Source: Gnetum montanum
Lineage: Eukaryota; Streptophyta; Gnetopsida; Gnetales; Gnetaceae
Assembly (NCBI GenBank): GCA_015680685.1
Contig: MNCI01035381.1
Span: forward strand, 39,171 to 103,170
DNA: 64,000 nucleotides
Reading direction: 5' to 3'
In this document: positions 22,287-34,059 of the stretch, piece by piece
Layout of the letters: every line of letters starts with the position of its first letter
Position numbering within the stretch: position 1 is the first letter of the stretch
Notes under the pieces: model-generated
The model's input: only the letters and a program-made list of their open reading frames with translations
The model's database searches: none
What the model was told of the DNA's origin: nothing
Position numbers and translations under genes: made by a program

Positions 22287-25200
22287 TCAACCTTTCTCTG
22301 GATCATCTTTGATGGATTTATCGTGAAAGGTCAAAGGGGTTGGTTTAGGTTGCTCAGCGGTGGGAGGAAGCATGACAGCGTGTATCGCTTCCTCTTCCGC
22401 TGGTAAGCCTTCATCCACTGGTATGGATGTCAGCATACGAACCATAGCTTCACGGTGCTTTTGGGATGTCATAAGCAGGTCATAGAGGCTCAAGGTTGTA
22501 TTCTTCTATTTCAGAGCATGCTTGACTTGCGTAAATGTGTCGAGGAGGTTCCGTTCTTGGTTGGGTTGCTTATCCCCTCTATCTTCTTCCATTCGCCCTA
22601 AGAGACGAATCTCCCAAGGCGGGATAGCGTCAGTCGGAGGGTTATGTTTCTTCCTGCCGAGGGGAGGTAGCTGTGTTTCTGTACCCTTGTCTTGCCCATT
22701 AGTTGCAGGCGCAGGGACAGAGGCCAAGGGCCTGGGCTTAGCGAAGCCTAGCGTAGAATTTTTTTTGGTAGCATTAACTGACACATCTCCTTCCTTTTTT
22801 TTATTTGATGGCGGTTGGTGGTTTTGGTTAGAAGCTTGCCCCTACGTAAAAGGGGCAGCCGATGATCTTGGTACCCTAAGGATAAAAGGCAACTTAGGAG
22901 TGGACACGGGCATGGCCGCGGCTTTATCGTTAATGTGAGACCAGGTTATGGTTGGAGAGGGTGCCCTAATAACGAAGGGTGGCCTCGAGACACCGATAAC
23001 CGCTAGTGAAGAACTTGCCCTCTGGGGTGAAGTGGTAGGTATGCGTAAAACAAAGGATTGTTTACACAGTGCCTTCCCTTCACTGTCCGTACTTACCACG
23101 TTGATTGTGTACAGTGCATTATTTGCGTTTAACGGGTCTTTGTACACATGCAACGCTTGGTTTTTGGGACGTGTTGGACTACTGCCGTCTAGTTTCAGAG
23201 AACCATCATCAATCATGCATTGAATGTCATCCTTCAACGCCCAACAGTAATCGATATCATGACCACACAACTGATGGTAGTCACAAAAGCGATCCAGCCT
23301 AAAAGACTTTGGAACTGGTGGTTCGTTAGGTAAGGCTAAAGAAGGATTCTTCAACAATTCACAATGATGCCTGTGATGTTGGAGAGCTTCTTCGGATACC
23401 TTTTTATTCTGAATGTATCCTACCCCTAATAATTGTTGTAACAGTTCTGAATGTTTTATAAGTAGGGTTGTGTATTTTGAACGATCTTTATGCTCGAAGT
23501 TTGGCCTTGGCTGGGGGGCTTTTCAGGGGCAGGTGTGTCTTGGTTGGTGCTGCTTGCACTAGCCGTGGTCTCGGCAGATGCTATAGATGCCTTCTTGTTA
23601 TTCTTGTTTTTAGCACCCTCAGCCAGCGCAGCTACTGTCATCGTTGTTGCTTTGCCCTTGTCTTTACCCTTATTATTGGCATTTTTATAGGCCACGTACG
23701 CCGGGTCTTTGCTAGCCTCAACAGCATCCTGGATGCTCTTAGTTTGGGCGAAAGCCTGACTCAAGGAGCTAGGGGCAAGGTAATACAGTTTAGACTTGAT
23801 GAAGGCGTTCACTACTCTTTTGAAAATAGCCAGCAGATGGGCTTCCGTGATAGGCTCACGGATTTCATTCAAAGTAGCACTCCATCGTTGTATAAACCTC
23901 TGAACTGGTTCAAGTGGGTCCTGCTTCACTCCCATAAGTTGGTCTAGTATGACTTCTAGCTTTAAATTGTACTTAAAGCGAGTCACAAATTGTGTTAGGA
24001 GCTCTTCCAAGGTTGAGATGAAAGAGCGAGGAAGCACTCGATACCAGTCCAAAGCTTTCCCTGCCAGAGACATTGCAAAGACACAGATAATTGTATGAGG
24101 CCATTGCTGCAATAATAAGGATTCGGACCTGAAGGTAACAAGGTGAGCATTAGGATCTCCTTCCCCATTATATTTAGTAAAATGGGGCAACGAAATCCCT
24201 GGAGGCAACGACAGCATAGGAACCACTGGGCTGATAAGATCATCCTGGTAGAAATCCATGATTTGTATCGTATCAGAGCCAACAGCTTTAAGATGCTTAA
24301 CTTCCTCAGTGAGGGTCTAAATAAGCAAAAAAGCTTGATCCAGACTTGGTGATGAAGAAGTCGGCACAGGAGGAGCCAGGGGTTGAACTGAAAGGGCAGT
24401 GCCAGGCAATGGGAATGTAGCAATGGCTTGGCTGACAGGTGGTGCAGTAGGGACTATCCTCACGGACGGAGCTGCCCGTGGAAGCCACCACCCACCAGGC
24501 TAAGCAGAGAGATTGACTGTTGTCAGGTGTGTAGGAGGGAGATTGTAAGGGTATTGTGGGTTTATTTGTGGGACATGTGTGGTAGGTGCTGCTAAGGATT
24601 TCACACCGTATAACGCAGATTGATTATGTGAAATAGGCGGGATCCACTGACCAGCCGTGGGTTGTTGAATGGATTACTGCGATTGAACGGCGTTTGTGAT
24701 CTATTGTCTTGCAATGGGTTGCACCGGGCGGGTTATAGGTGTGGTATGAGGTTGCACGTGGGGAATGAAATGAGTTGCGGTAGACGTAGGTACCACCGAC
24801 GGAATATTGATTACACCTGGCGATGAAACTACCCCTATGTTATTTTGAGATGGTATTTGTACTTGCAAGATTGAGGATTGCGTAGTGGCCTGTGGGATGA
24901 CAGGAATATGGGTTTGTGTAGTCAAGACTGAGTTGAGATGGGAGGCTTCTCCGGTGAGAGGAAACAGGGGATTTATGTATGTATGGGGGTTAAGGGTATG
25001 GTATGAATCTGTGTGTTCAGATTGGGCTACGAGTTCATCTTCCTCTTCTTCCCATTTTTGAGGTTCCAAAATGGACTGTGTAGCCTGACTCCTAGCCATA
25101 ACCAGTTAGGTCAGGAGTTCATGATAATGTTCGATCAGGGGGATAATGTCATACGCGGTGGGAATGAAATCTTAGCCCCCTCTGTGGATTAGCTCATAAT

Positions 25201-25450
25201 TTTGTTTTGCCTCAATCTCAGCTCAACTAAGAGCGAGCTTCACTTGGATCTTGACACAAATGAAATTATATTCTTCAAGAGTCACAGCAGTGAATACAGG
25301 ATCCTTGCCCTGTAATCTCAACGAACAGTGTGACGGTCCTTGAGGTCCTATTGCACTAGAAGCTAATCCGGTGGTGGCAATGGGATTTACGGATGTGGCA
25401 CCTGAGTTGGTGATGATCATAGCGGCAGTGGTTGCATATGCAAAATCCAT
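22287..25450 (-). pseudogene. gag, element B
   Basis: Capsid-forming Gag, starting at the ATG at 25450. A Pro/Thr-rich N-terminal half (24700-25099) leads to the Retrotrans_gag core in the open stretch 23456-24259, with GEGDPNAHLVTF, GKALDWYR and QRFIQRWSATLNEI. A Lys/Asn-rich linker follows, then a zinc knuckle of form CX2HX4HX4C (CDYHQLCGHDIDYC, about 23240-23292). The long Pro-rich tail (22506-23357) contains PPWEIRLLGRMEE, and a segment beginning SLYDLLMTSQKHREA leads to protease. Stops and a frameshift near 23400 interrupt it. Confidence 0.85.
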
Positions 25451-25677
25451 TTCTCAGATAGGTTAATGCCAACAAATGATAGGATCTAAGAGGCAACGTC
25501 CAAACAGAACTATGATTGGGCTTTTTACCCTGTAGGATTCCAAAGGAATCGTTACTATGATCAATCTACACCACACAATTTTTCCTAAACTTCCCTAGAG
25601 GTATTACATTTACGTTTTTATGGACGTGGGTATAGATTTCTTACAGGGCTACTCGTAAAATATGGATCGGAGGTTCA
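25451..25677 (-). other. 5' leader of element B
   Basis: Untranslated leader between the primer site and gag. It has a conserved block also found in A (32380-32535) and, duplicated, in E (51756-52080). No gene is seen. Confidence 0.5.
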
Positions 25678-25696
25678 GGCCCTCCTTCTAGCGCTA
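25678..25696 (-). promoter_or_regulatory. Primer-binding site of element B
   Basis: The minus strand reads TAGCGCTAGAAGGAGGGCC, six bases inside the 5' LTR end at 25703. A has TGGCGCTAGAAGGAGGGCC at the same distance and E a decayed form. I cannot assign the tRNA primer with confidence. Confidence 0.75.
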
Positions 25697-25702
25697 GAAA
25701 AT

Positions 25703-27290
25703 TGTAATGACGGAAAATGTCAATCGCTGGAAAATACTAAACGAAACTCGTGTACACAATCTTAACCACGGATCTGTGTGAGGGTCGTGCTAGAGAAAAC
25801 GAATCCGTGGTGCCCTGAATGGTCTTGTCGATCAGACAGGGACTTACTCAATCAGTAAATTGACAAATATTGCAATAATATGTGTATTATATAGATATTC
25901 CGCAAAAACAATTTGATTCAATAAATCGTAAAAGGAGTAGAAAACGATGTAAATGAATTGAAATAACGACAACGTCAACGTGACAAGGAGGATCGGATTT
26001 AAGATGGATGTGCAATTCCGATATCTATGTTTTGACCCAAAGACTGAGTATATTGTATACAAAGTTCTAATGGCAAACTCTGCTTATCTTGTGTGAAGCA
26101 TACACAAATTAACAAGAAACTATTCAACAAGGAGTATAGAATGAAGCTCAGTCTACCTCGTAAGCCAAAGATGGGATGCAAGGATGGTCAAGCCTGGATG
26201 TCTATCGATCAACTATTTCTGATCAATAGATCTTGTCAACTGTACCAGATGATCTCTCGATCTCTGATCTACTCCCTTTGCCTTGGGTAGTCTCTGCTCA
26301 AAACTGCCAATGATCGCCAATGGAGAGAACTTTATTTTCACCAAAGGACTGATCGCTTCTACTCCCAATGCTCAAGAAAAATGTCTTCTGTCTCTGCTCA
26401 AAAGGTGATGCTGCCAAAAAGCCCAAGATGAAGATTATCCCAGATCTTCGCCAACTGGAGTATTTATAGGTTCGGTAGTACGTGGAGAAGGCATGGCCCT
26501 AATGACACATGTCTCGAACTTTTAAAATACCATTGACTTGGCAAACTTTATGTTGAAACTGGTCATGTTGCATCACGTCTTTTGGAAAAGGGGGCAAGGT
26601 ATGCTATCAACCACTTTTGCCAAAGCCATTTCATGATTACGCACAATACGCTCATTAGTGTATTGTGCGTGTGGATAGCAGGTGCGTATCTGGTACTACT
26701 TTAGCCAGCTTTACGTTGTATTACACTTGTTTACACTGCATAGCATGGCAGAGCGTAATAGAGCATAGAAGTAGTTAACTTAAGCTTTTTTATGCTCATT
26801 TACGCCGCGAAGCGTAATAGAGCGTAAAAATGGTCAACTTTACAATAAATTACGCTTGCATAATGAGCGTAAAGTGACCAATCTCCAAAAAATAAGAAAT
26901 CAATCTGTTGTGCTTCCTTGGACTCTGACTTTGCTTTCCTTGAAGCTCATTACGCTGCTCTGTGTAACGGAGCATAAACATAGCCCTGAACAAAAGACTT
27001 AGCAGAATATGCGACAACTCTTAAACTTTAAACTTCGTCAAAATTGCCGAAGTAAGTTACTTTCTGATATCGGGCTATGTTAAACAAAGTTACGCTGAGC
27101 GACACTACGCTATGTTGCGTAATGTAGCGTAAAGAGAGAAAACAAAGTAAGGTGGAAATTTGTAAGAGACTTGGAAACTTGATGTTGCGCGCCTCTTTGC
27201 CTTGTTCTGTCTTCTGGATTTTTATCACAAACTTTCGCCTAAATTGTGAATCTTCGCCTTAGGCTGATTTGCAATTTCCACGGTGTTTCA
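25703..27290 (-). repeat. 5' LTR of element B
   Basis: Upstream LTR in the sense of transcription (minus). It carries the promoter TATAAATA at 26461-26468 and the same GCGTAA/TTACGC inverted repeats as the other copy. It ends at 27290, followed by target duplication GAGGG. Confidence 0.95.
26461..26468 (-). promoter_or_regulatory. LTR TATA box (B)
   Basis: TATAAATA on the minus strand in the context CCTATAAATACTCC. Equivalent boxes occur in A (33198-33205) and E (51027-51034). Confidence 0.65.
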
Positions 27291-27735
27291 GAGGGGGTCA
27301 TCCAAGATATGATCAGTCGCTTGGAGCAAATCAATCCTGAAGTGGGTACACCACGATCATTACGTAGAAGTTACTTCATCGTGGTATTATATTACTTAAT
27401 TATGCCTAACTACCATTTTTATGTTGTTAGGAGCTCGACTCAGATGGGATCCATCGGAGCCTATTGATCTAGACACCAGTGAACCCTCATCAGAAGCGAT
27501 CGTCATTCCACGCAGCATTTACAACGAGATGTGTAAATGTGCAGTACGCTCGACTCACTTCTTGTGGAAATGTCAAAGCGTAAACAAAGACCTTTGGAAG
27601 AAATTACAAAGATCAAGAAAGAGATGGTGGCTCTAGGTGATGAACTGGAAGATTTGAGGTCATGGAATAAATTCCTGCAAGCTCAGGGGATACCAGTGAC
27701 AGTGGGGACAAAGGAGATGCCTAGTGTGGCTATAC
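27291..27735 (+). pseudogene. Antisense gene, copy A, rest of exon 6 and truncated exon 7-8
   Basis: This continues the gene split by element B. Exon 6 resumes at 27296 and ends at a GTACAC donor near 27346. Exon 7 starts at 27431 after GTTGTTAG with ARLRWDP, as in B. Around 27680 the sequence jumps from the coiled-coil part of exon 7 to the tail of exon 8 (compare B 20220 and 21066), an internal loss of roughly 0.85 kb including the exon 7/8 intron. Frame is not kept after about 27600. Confidence 0.7.
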
Positions 27736-27904
27736 TAGTCACAGTTCATTTTTTATGATGGAAAAGACAATATTTTTCTTTCACACTTTAATGCAAATTT
27801 GGTCTAAATTAATGTTCTTTTACTGTTTTTGTTTCATGCAAAGCGTAAATAAGTAGGTTTTGATGCTATGAGAAATGACAAATAGTTTTAAGCATGTAGC
27901 GTAA

Positions 27905-28325
27905 ATGAAGTTACTAGTATAAAGTCATTGTGGGCTACTAGATAATTCGGGTGCAAAGCATAAATAAGGTAACTAGCTTTAAGTCATTTCAGGCCCCATA
28001 TAGTTCAAGCATAAACTATGATTTAATAGGTAGTTTTAGGCCATTTTGGGTCATGTATAGTTTTAGGCCATTTCGGGCCCTGGACATATGTGTGAAGAAA
28101 ATAAATAGCACCAAGTCGCCAGTTTTAAGCCTTGGCAGGCTACGATTAATTTTAGGCCATTTCGGGCCATGGGTAGTTTTAGGCCATTTCGGGCCATGGA
28201 TATATGTAGTTTATGAAAGGATAAATAACATTAAATCACCAGTTTTAAGCCATGGCAGGCTGCGATTAGTTTTAGGCAATTTTAGGCCCTGAATAGTTTA
28301 AGGCCATTGCGGGTCGTGTATATTT
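27905..28325. repeat. Hairpin-motif array between protease and antisense gene (A)
   Basis: About ten units. Well-paired arms are GGCC/GGCC (three or more) and AGCC/GGCT (near 28113-28133 and 28239-28263), with wobble-type pairs GGCC/GGTC. The plus-strand ORF across it is only a by-product of the repeat. Confidence 0.85.
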
Positions 28326-28553
28326 CAGGTGCAAAGCATACATGACTAGTTGTAGATAAAGTTAAGAGTGACAAAGATAACTAGTGGGAGCATAAAAACA
28401 TAAGTGTAAATGAGAACAGCTGGTGGGAGTGCAAGGAATAAGCGTAAGCGTAAAAACAAGATGTGTGTTTGTAAAGCAAAGCTGGGATAGCATGATGAAA
28501 GAAAATACGCATAAACTGTATGACAGTCAAATGACCAAGCTTACTGGCTAGCC

Positions 28554-29230
28554 CTATAATTGTTTCTTGATTGCTTTTATTTTCGGTGATGCGTAAAGAC
28601 GAGGGGATTTATGACCCTTTTCTTTCACATCACATTCTTCCTCTGGGAATGGTAGTTCGGCCCAAGTTAGGCTGTCATCAGCCACTGTTTCGGCTTGTTC
28701 AAGTATTCGGATAGGGGGTTGATCTTCGGACATTTCGATTTCCAACCCCTGTTTCGTTTCTATGTTGTTAATAGCCTGAGGGGTTATTTCATCATCGTGG
28801 ATGACCACTTCTCCTCCTGTGTAGGGTAGATGGATCTCCTGATGGATAGGTGATGAAATTGCCCTCAGTTGAGCCAACCAAGACCTCCCCAGGATCAAGT
28901 TGAAGCCAGGCATCTCTTCGACGACAATAAACATTGCATCTGTAGGGAACTGTTCCCCTTCCACAAAGTTGATGTGCACTGTGTCTTTGACTTGCACTCA
29001 TGCCCCGTTGAACGACTTTAAACATGACATCGTGGTAGGATTGATCTAATCAATCAGGCCTAGCTTATCCACAATGGGATATGGAATGACATTAGCGGCC
29101 ACCCAATCATCCACATGCACCCTCCGAATTCGATGTTGGCCAACCCGGATGGTGATGAACATGGATGCCATTGTCACCTGACCCTTTTTCAGGTCATCCT
29201 TAATGGATTAGTCATGAAAGTTTAACAAGG
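28554..29230 (-). pseudogene. Aspartic protease region, element A
   Basis: The open stretch 28554-28997 has FVEGEQFPTDAMF and FNLILGRSWLAQL, followed by an acidic C-terminal extension ending AIKKQL and a stop at 28554-28556. The active-site motif near 29100-29112 reads DDW in place of DDG, a loss of the essential Gly. The junction with gag keeps Gln (KKGQVT), where B and E have stops. Confidence 0.8.
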
Positions 29231-32200
29231 AAGGCCCAGGTTTCTCAGCTGTGAGAGAAAGCATAATGGAATGAATCGCTTCTTCATCCGCCGGCAGGCT
29301 TTCGTCCACAGGTATGGACGTCAGCATACGAACCATAGCCTCACGATGTTTCTATGATGTCATAAATCATAAAGGCTTAATGTTGTATTTTTCTATTTTA
29401 GAGCTTATTTGACTTGCGTAAAGGCGTTGAAGAGATCCCACCCACGATCTGGCTATTTGTCACCCTTTTCCTCTTCCATTCGCCCTAGGAGACGAATTTT
29501 TCGAGGAGGAGTGACATTCGGTCGAGGGCTGTGTTTCTTTTGGCTAGGAGTAGATGGTTGCATTTGTGTCACTTCATCGTTTTTAAAAGGTGGGGCCAAG
29601 GGTACAGAAGCAAGGGGTTTGGGCTTAGGAAACCCCAGCGTAAGACTGTCCTTGGTTGTACCGGTTGTCATACCTCCTTCTCCTTTTCCATTAAGTTGGT
29701 ATCGGGAGATTGACTTGGAGGTTTGCCCCTACATAGGAGGGGCAGTTGACAATTTTAGCACCTTGATGATAAAGGGAGCCGTACACGTAGGTGCGGGCTG
29801 GGTCGCGGCTTTACCAACAGGGGGCTGTCGAGAAGTTGTCTTAGAAGGGGCTCTAAGGATAAAAGGTTTCCTTGGAGCACCACTTGTTGATGTTGATGGA
29901 TCCACTGTTCGGGGAGAGCGAGGATGCGTTCACAACATGAAAGGCTATTTCGGCTACACCCGATTATCACCCTCCGCTCCTACCACATTAATTGTGTACC
30001 CTGCGTTATTTGCATTTAACGGGTCTTGGTACACATGCATGGCTTGATTCTCTAGGCGAGCTAGACTACTGCTGTTTAAGATCAGTTCACCTTGATCAAT
30101 CATATGTTGAATGTCATCTTTCAACGCCCAGCAGTAATTCGTGTCATGACCACACAATTGATGGTTGTCGCAGAATCAATCTAGCCTAAAGTTCTTAGGA
30201 ATGGGCAGTTCATTAGGTTGGGCCAAGGAGGGGCTCTTAAGTAACTCACAGTGGCGCTTGTGATGTTTTAGAGCCTCCTTGGACACCGCCTTGTGTCGGA
30301 TGTGACCGGTTCCCAGTAATTGCTTCAGAAGTTCTGAAGGCTTCATAAGTAGAGTTGCGTAATTTGAGTGGTCTTTACACTCAAATTTTTGTCTCAATTG
30401 TGGGGATGTTTTGGAGGTGGAAGGAGCTTCTTGACTGGCACCATTTAAGCTAGTTGTTAGCTCAGCTGGCCCTACGGTTGTTTTCTTATTGTTATTATTT
30501 TTCTTCTTGGCCCCTTCAACAACCGCCGCTACTGTCGTTGTTGTGGCTTTGCCTTTATCCTTACCCTTGATATGGGCATTCTTGTAGACCACATACACTG
30601 GATCTTTACTAGCCTCCACCGCATCTTGGATGCTCTTAGTCTGAGCAAAGGCTTGGCTGAGGGAACAGGGAGCGAGATAATACAGCTTAGACTTGATAAA
30701 TTCATTGACCGCTCCCTTGAAGATTGCCAGTAGATGGGCCTACACGATGGGTTCGTGGATCTCGTTCAAGGTGGTGCTCCAACACTGTATGAACTTTTGG
30801 ACTGACTCGAGCAAGTCTTGTTTGACTCCCATAAGCTGATCCAGCATGATTTCTGGCTTCAGGATGTATTTGAAACGAGTCACAAACTAGGTTTGCAGCT
30901 CTTCCAAAGTTGAAATGAAGCATGTCGAAGTGCTCGATACCAATCCAAAGCTTTACCCATTAAGGACATAGCAAAGACATAGATTATAGTATGCGGCCAT
31001 TGTTGCCACAATAAGGACTCTAACCTAAAAGTGACAAGGTGGGCGTTGGGATCACCTTCCCCATTATATTTTGTGAAATGGGAAAGGGGCATCCCAGGTG
31101 GCAACGACAGGACTGGGACTGCTGGACTAATAGGATCATCATGGTAAAAATCCATGACTTGCACCATGTCAGAACTAGCAGCCTTGAGATGCTTGACCTC
31201 CTCTGTAAGGGTCTGAATGAGCTGGAAGGCTTGATCCAGACCCATAGATGACGAGGTCATTTGTGGAACGGTGGGAGGAGCCACACCAGGTGGCAAAATG
31301 GAGGTAGCGGCTTGGCCGATGATCGGTGCTATCGAGATAGTCCCTGTAGGCAATGCTGCTTGTGGCATCCACCATCTAGTGGTTGGTGCAGATGGAGCAA
31401 CCACCGTCAGCTGCGCCATTGGATATGTTGTTTGTGTAACTGGGGGCATGAGCAGCAATCCTGTAGCTGGGTTTAGCGCTTGTGGAACTTGACTTTGATG
31501 ATGGGGATGGTGGTGCGTTTGCGCAGGATGGGCAACAAGAGACATGTTGGGAGCCCACCATGTTGTGGTGGTAGGTTCTATCATGTGAGTTGGGAGCAAA
31601 GTTGGTGTTGTAGGTAATTGGAACGTAGGTATCGCATGCACATGCAGTGACACAGGTGCAGGCGTATGATGGGGTGGATTAGGTAATTGCACCTGCTGGG
31701 GAATGATCCGTGTTGGACCTTCGCCCCGAAGTATAGTCGGAGATAGAAAATGTAAGCGTGGTGAGTGCGAGATGCGATTGGTATTAGATAATGTCAGAGG
31801 CGTGGTAACCATGAATTGCGGATTTACGCAGGACATCGTGGAGGAAGGGGCCATGGTGAAATCAGCATGACTGCCTCCTTCAGAGTGAGATTCTAGATCG
31901 TCTTGCCCGTCATGAAGCATTTCATCACGAAACAAGACTTCTAGTTGTTCTGGCGATGTCTTTGCCATCAACATTTGATCTAGGATCCACTTTTGTTAAT
32001 CTGTCAGGGGCACAGTGGCGTTAGGTGAAGGAATAAATTCCTTCCCATTGCAGTACATGAACTCGTACTCTCGTTTTTCCTCGAGTTCTTGTGGATATAT
32101 AGGCAGGTTTGCCACTAGCTTAGCACAGAGGAAATTGTAGTGTTCCCTGCACTGAGTGTGTCCCTCAGGCTCTTTGTTTTGAAGCCTGAGGGAGTGGTGT

Positions 32201-32304
32201 GGTCGCATCGGGCTAGTTGGCGGCTCGACTACCGAAAGTATAACTTGCATGGTCCACGGGTTTTCTAGGTTGGCAATGTCAAAAGCTGTGGTTGAGGTAA
32301 CCAT
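29231..32304 (-). pseudogene. gag, element A
   Basis: The ATG at 32304 opens a conserved N-terminal block (HHSLRLQNKEPEG, YNFLCAKL; one TAA near 31993), then a Pro/Thr-rich region and the Gag core (GEGDPNAHLVTF, GKALDWYR) down to about 30900. A frameshift there breaks it. The Lys/Asn-rich linker and zinc knuckle (CDNHQLCGHDTNYC, about 30131-30172) are open again in 30176-30619 and 29954-30157. The Pro-rich tail with IRLLGRMEEE is at 29453-29671. Confidence 0.85.
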
Positions 32305-32535
32305 TTTCTATGCAATTTGGAAATAATGTCGATAAGGGTAAAGATCTAAAGGAAAAAGGCAAACTAAGACAATAATCGGGGCTTTCTATCTTGTAGGATT
32401 CCAAAGGAATCGTCAAAGCGACCGATCTGCACCTCACAATTTCGTAAACAACCTTGGAGGTATTACATTTACATTGATTGACAATGGGTACAAACAGCTT
32501 ACAAGACTACCCATAAAATGCGGATCGGCTATGAA

Positions 32536-32554
32536 GGCCCTCCTTCTAGCGCCA
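32536..32554 (-). promoter_or_regulatory. Primer-binding site of element A
   Basis: TGGCGCTAGAAGGAGGGCC on the minus strand, six bases inside the LTR end at 32561. Confidence 0.8.
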
Positions 32555-32560
32555 GAAAAC

Positions 32561-33959
32561 TGTAGTGATGGAAAACATCGGTTGCTGGAAATACCGAACA
32601 AAAGTCCGTGTGCATAGTTCTAACCTCAGATCTGTGCGAGGGTGGTGCTAGAGAAAGAAACAAATCCGAGGTGCCCTGAATGGTCTTGTCGATCAAATAG
32701 GGACTTACTTAATCAGTAAAATTTTTGCAATAATTTGATGGCAAAATAAAGATTCTTTATAAGGCGATGCAATATTGTTAATCCTGAAAACAATTGAAAA
32801 CGATGTAAACAATTTAGATGTGATTTCCCAAATCTATATAGGATGCGAGGAATCAGATTTGTAGGGAATACGATCATAAGATTTGGGATTTAATTTATGA
32901 ACACAATATGTTTGATACAACGATTATAAACGGGCTTCGGTTTGGACGAAGCACATGCCAATAGCAAGAAAGTTATCTAAAGATGAAACAAGCGAGGGTC
33001 AATCTACCTTGTTCTAGCCAATCTGGGCGTAAGGAAGTCAGACCCTGGGGAGAATATCTGGTAGCCGATTGTTTCTGATCAAGAGTTCTTGCCAATCACC
33101 TCCGATGTTCTCACGATCACTGATCCTCTTTTTTGCTCTCTTGCTAACCTTGAGAGAGAAAATTTTTGCCAACCCCTTGATCTTCGTCAACTAGAGCATT
33201 TATAAGGTTGGGGTCAGGAGAAAAATGCGGTTTAGGTGATGCGTGTCCTGGACTTATAACATGCCGTTGACCTGATGTGTCATCGTTGAAGCTTACGATG
33301 CTATGCCGCGTAGTGCATCGTAAACCACTCTTGTTTGGACTTTGGCAACAAACTATCCTTTGGTTACGCTGCAATACGCTAGAGAGCGTATTGTGGTGTA
33401 TGAATTACTAATGTTTGAATTGTGTTGTCGTTACTTGCATTACACTGCGTTATACTACATTACGCATCATAGCATGATTCAGCATAAAATAACGAAACTG
33501 CAAAAGTTGAAGTATTGTCACCGCGCTTCCTCTGTTTCAATCCCTTTCGAGGTTTTATTACGCCACACTACATAACGCAGCATAATGGCCCCCTTAACTA
33601 GGAAAGAAAACCCGCTGAAATGCGTGGCATGCTGTAGATCATTGCTTAAGCCTTGAGATTTTTGTTGTGTTGTTGAAGTCTTGAATGTTTGCCATCCTTG
33701 ATGCTACGATGGAGTGTTCTTGACATTACGCTACGCAACGCGGCATTACGCTGTGTTGCGTAATGTAGCGTAATATGATAAATGTTGAGATTTTGAAACA
33801 TAGAAAATTTTCAAAGTGGAATGCTTGCCATCGTGCACCCATCATTTTGTTCTGTCTCCTAGAGTTCATCTGTACTGTGCCGCACCTTGTCACAACTCCT
33901 CGTCTGAGTCGCTAGATTTTGCTGAACCATCAAGGCCTCAAAATTTTTATGGTATTTCA
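32561..33959 (-). repeat. 5' LTR of element A
   Basis: This 1399-bp LTR starts TGTAGTGATGG and ends GGTATTTCA. It has TATAAAT-type promoter sequence at 33198-33205 (minus) and an inverted-repeat cluster at 33726-33775 made of TTACGC/GCGTAA. Compared with the 3' copy, it shows mostly transitions at CpG. Confidence 0.95.
33198..33205 (-). promoter_or_regulatory. LTR TATA box (A)
   Basis: TTATAAAT on the minus strand in the context AACCTTATAAATGCTC, the same place in the LTR as in B. Confidence 0.6.
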
Positions 33960-34059
33960 GATGGTTTAAAGTTTGACCAAGTTTTTAGGCTTCTGAGATT
34001 CTTAATAGTCATACTTGAGGTTTCAACTCAAAATTGACTATGTTTGATGATTATTTGAG

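Larger units (their letters stand above)
9764..27290 (-). mobile_element. Element B, complete nested Tat-type LTR retrotransposon
   Basis: LTRs at 9764-11366 and 25703-27290 (1603 and 1588 bp) begin TGTAATGACGG and end TTTCA. The element is 17.5 kb, oriented minus, with the same gene order as A. It is bounded by the 5-bp duplication GAGGG. Joining the flanks restores the exon-6 sequence of A's antisense gene, which aligns with B's own exon 6 at 19761-19889. B therefore entered a relative of itself and is younger than A. Its genes nevertheless have many stops, so it too is inactive. Confidence 0.95.
165..33959 (-). mobile_element. Element A, Tat-type Ty3/gypsy LTR retrotransposon, interrupted by element B
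   Basis: Minus-strand order is 5' LTR (32561-33959), primer site, gag, protease, antisense gene region, reverse transcriptase, RNase H, integrase, 3' UTR, polypurine tract, 3' LTR (up to 1020). The right LTR ends TG...CA and the left LTR copy ends CA. The two LTRs match over 165-1020 and 33104-33959, each 856 bp. Element B lies between 9764 and 27290 inside exon 6 of A's antisense gene. The second RNase H domain and the gag zinc knuckle point to the Tat lineage. All genes carry stops and frameshifts, so A is dead. Its target duplication cannot be tested because its left end is damaged or outside the window; the right flank begins GATGG. Confidence 0.9.

Noticed and set aside
27951-28292. 113-codon ORF
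   Set aside because: It is a by-product of the hairpin array, whose unit happens to lack stops in one frame.
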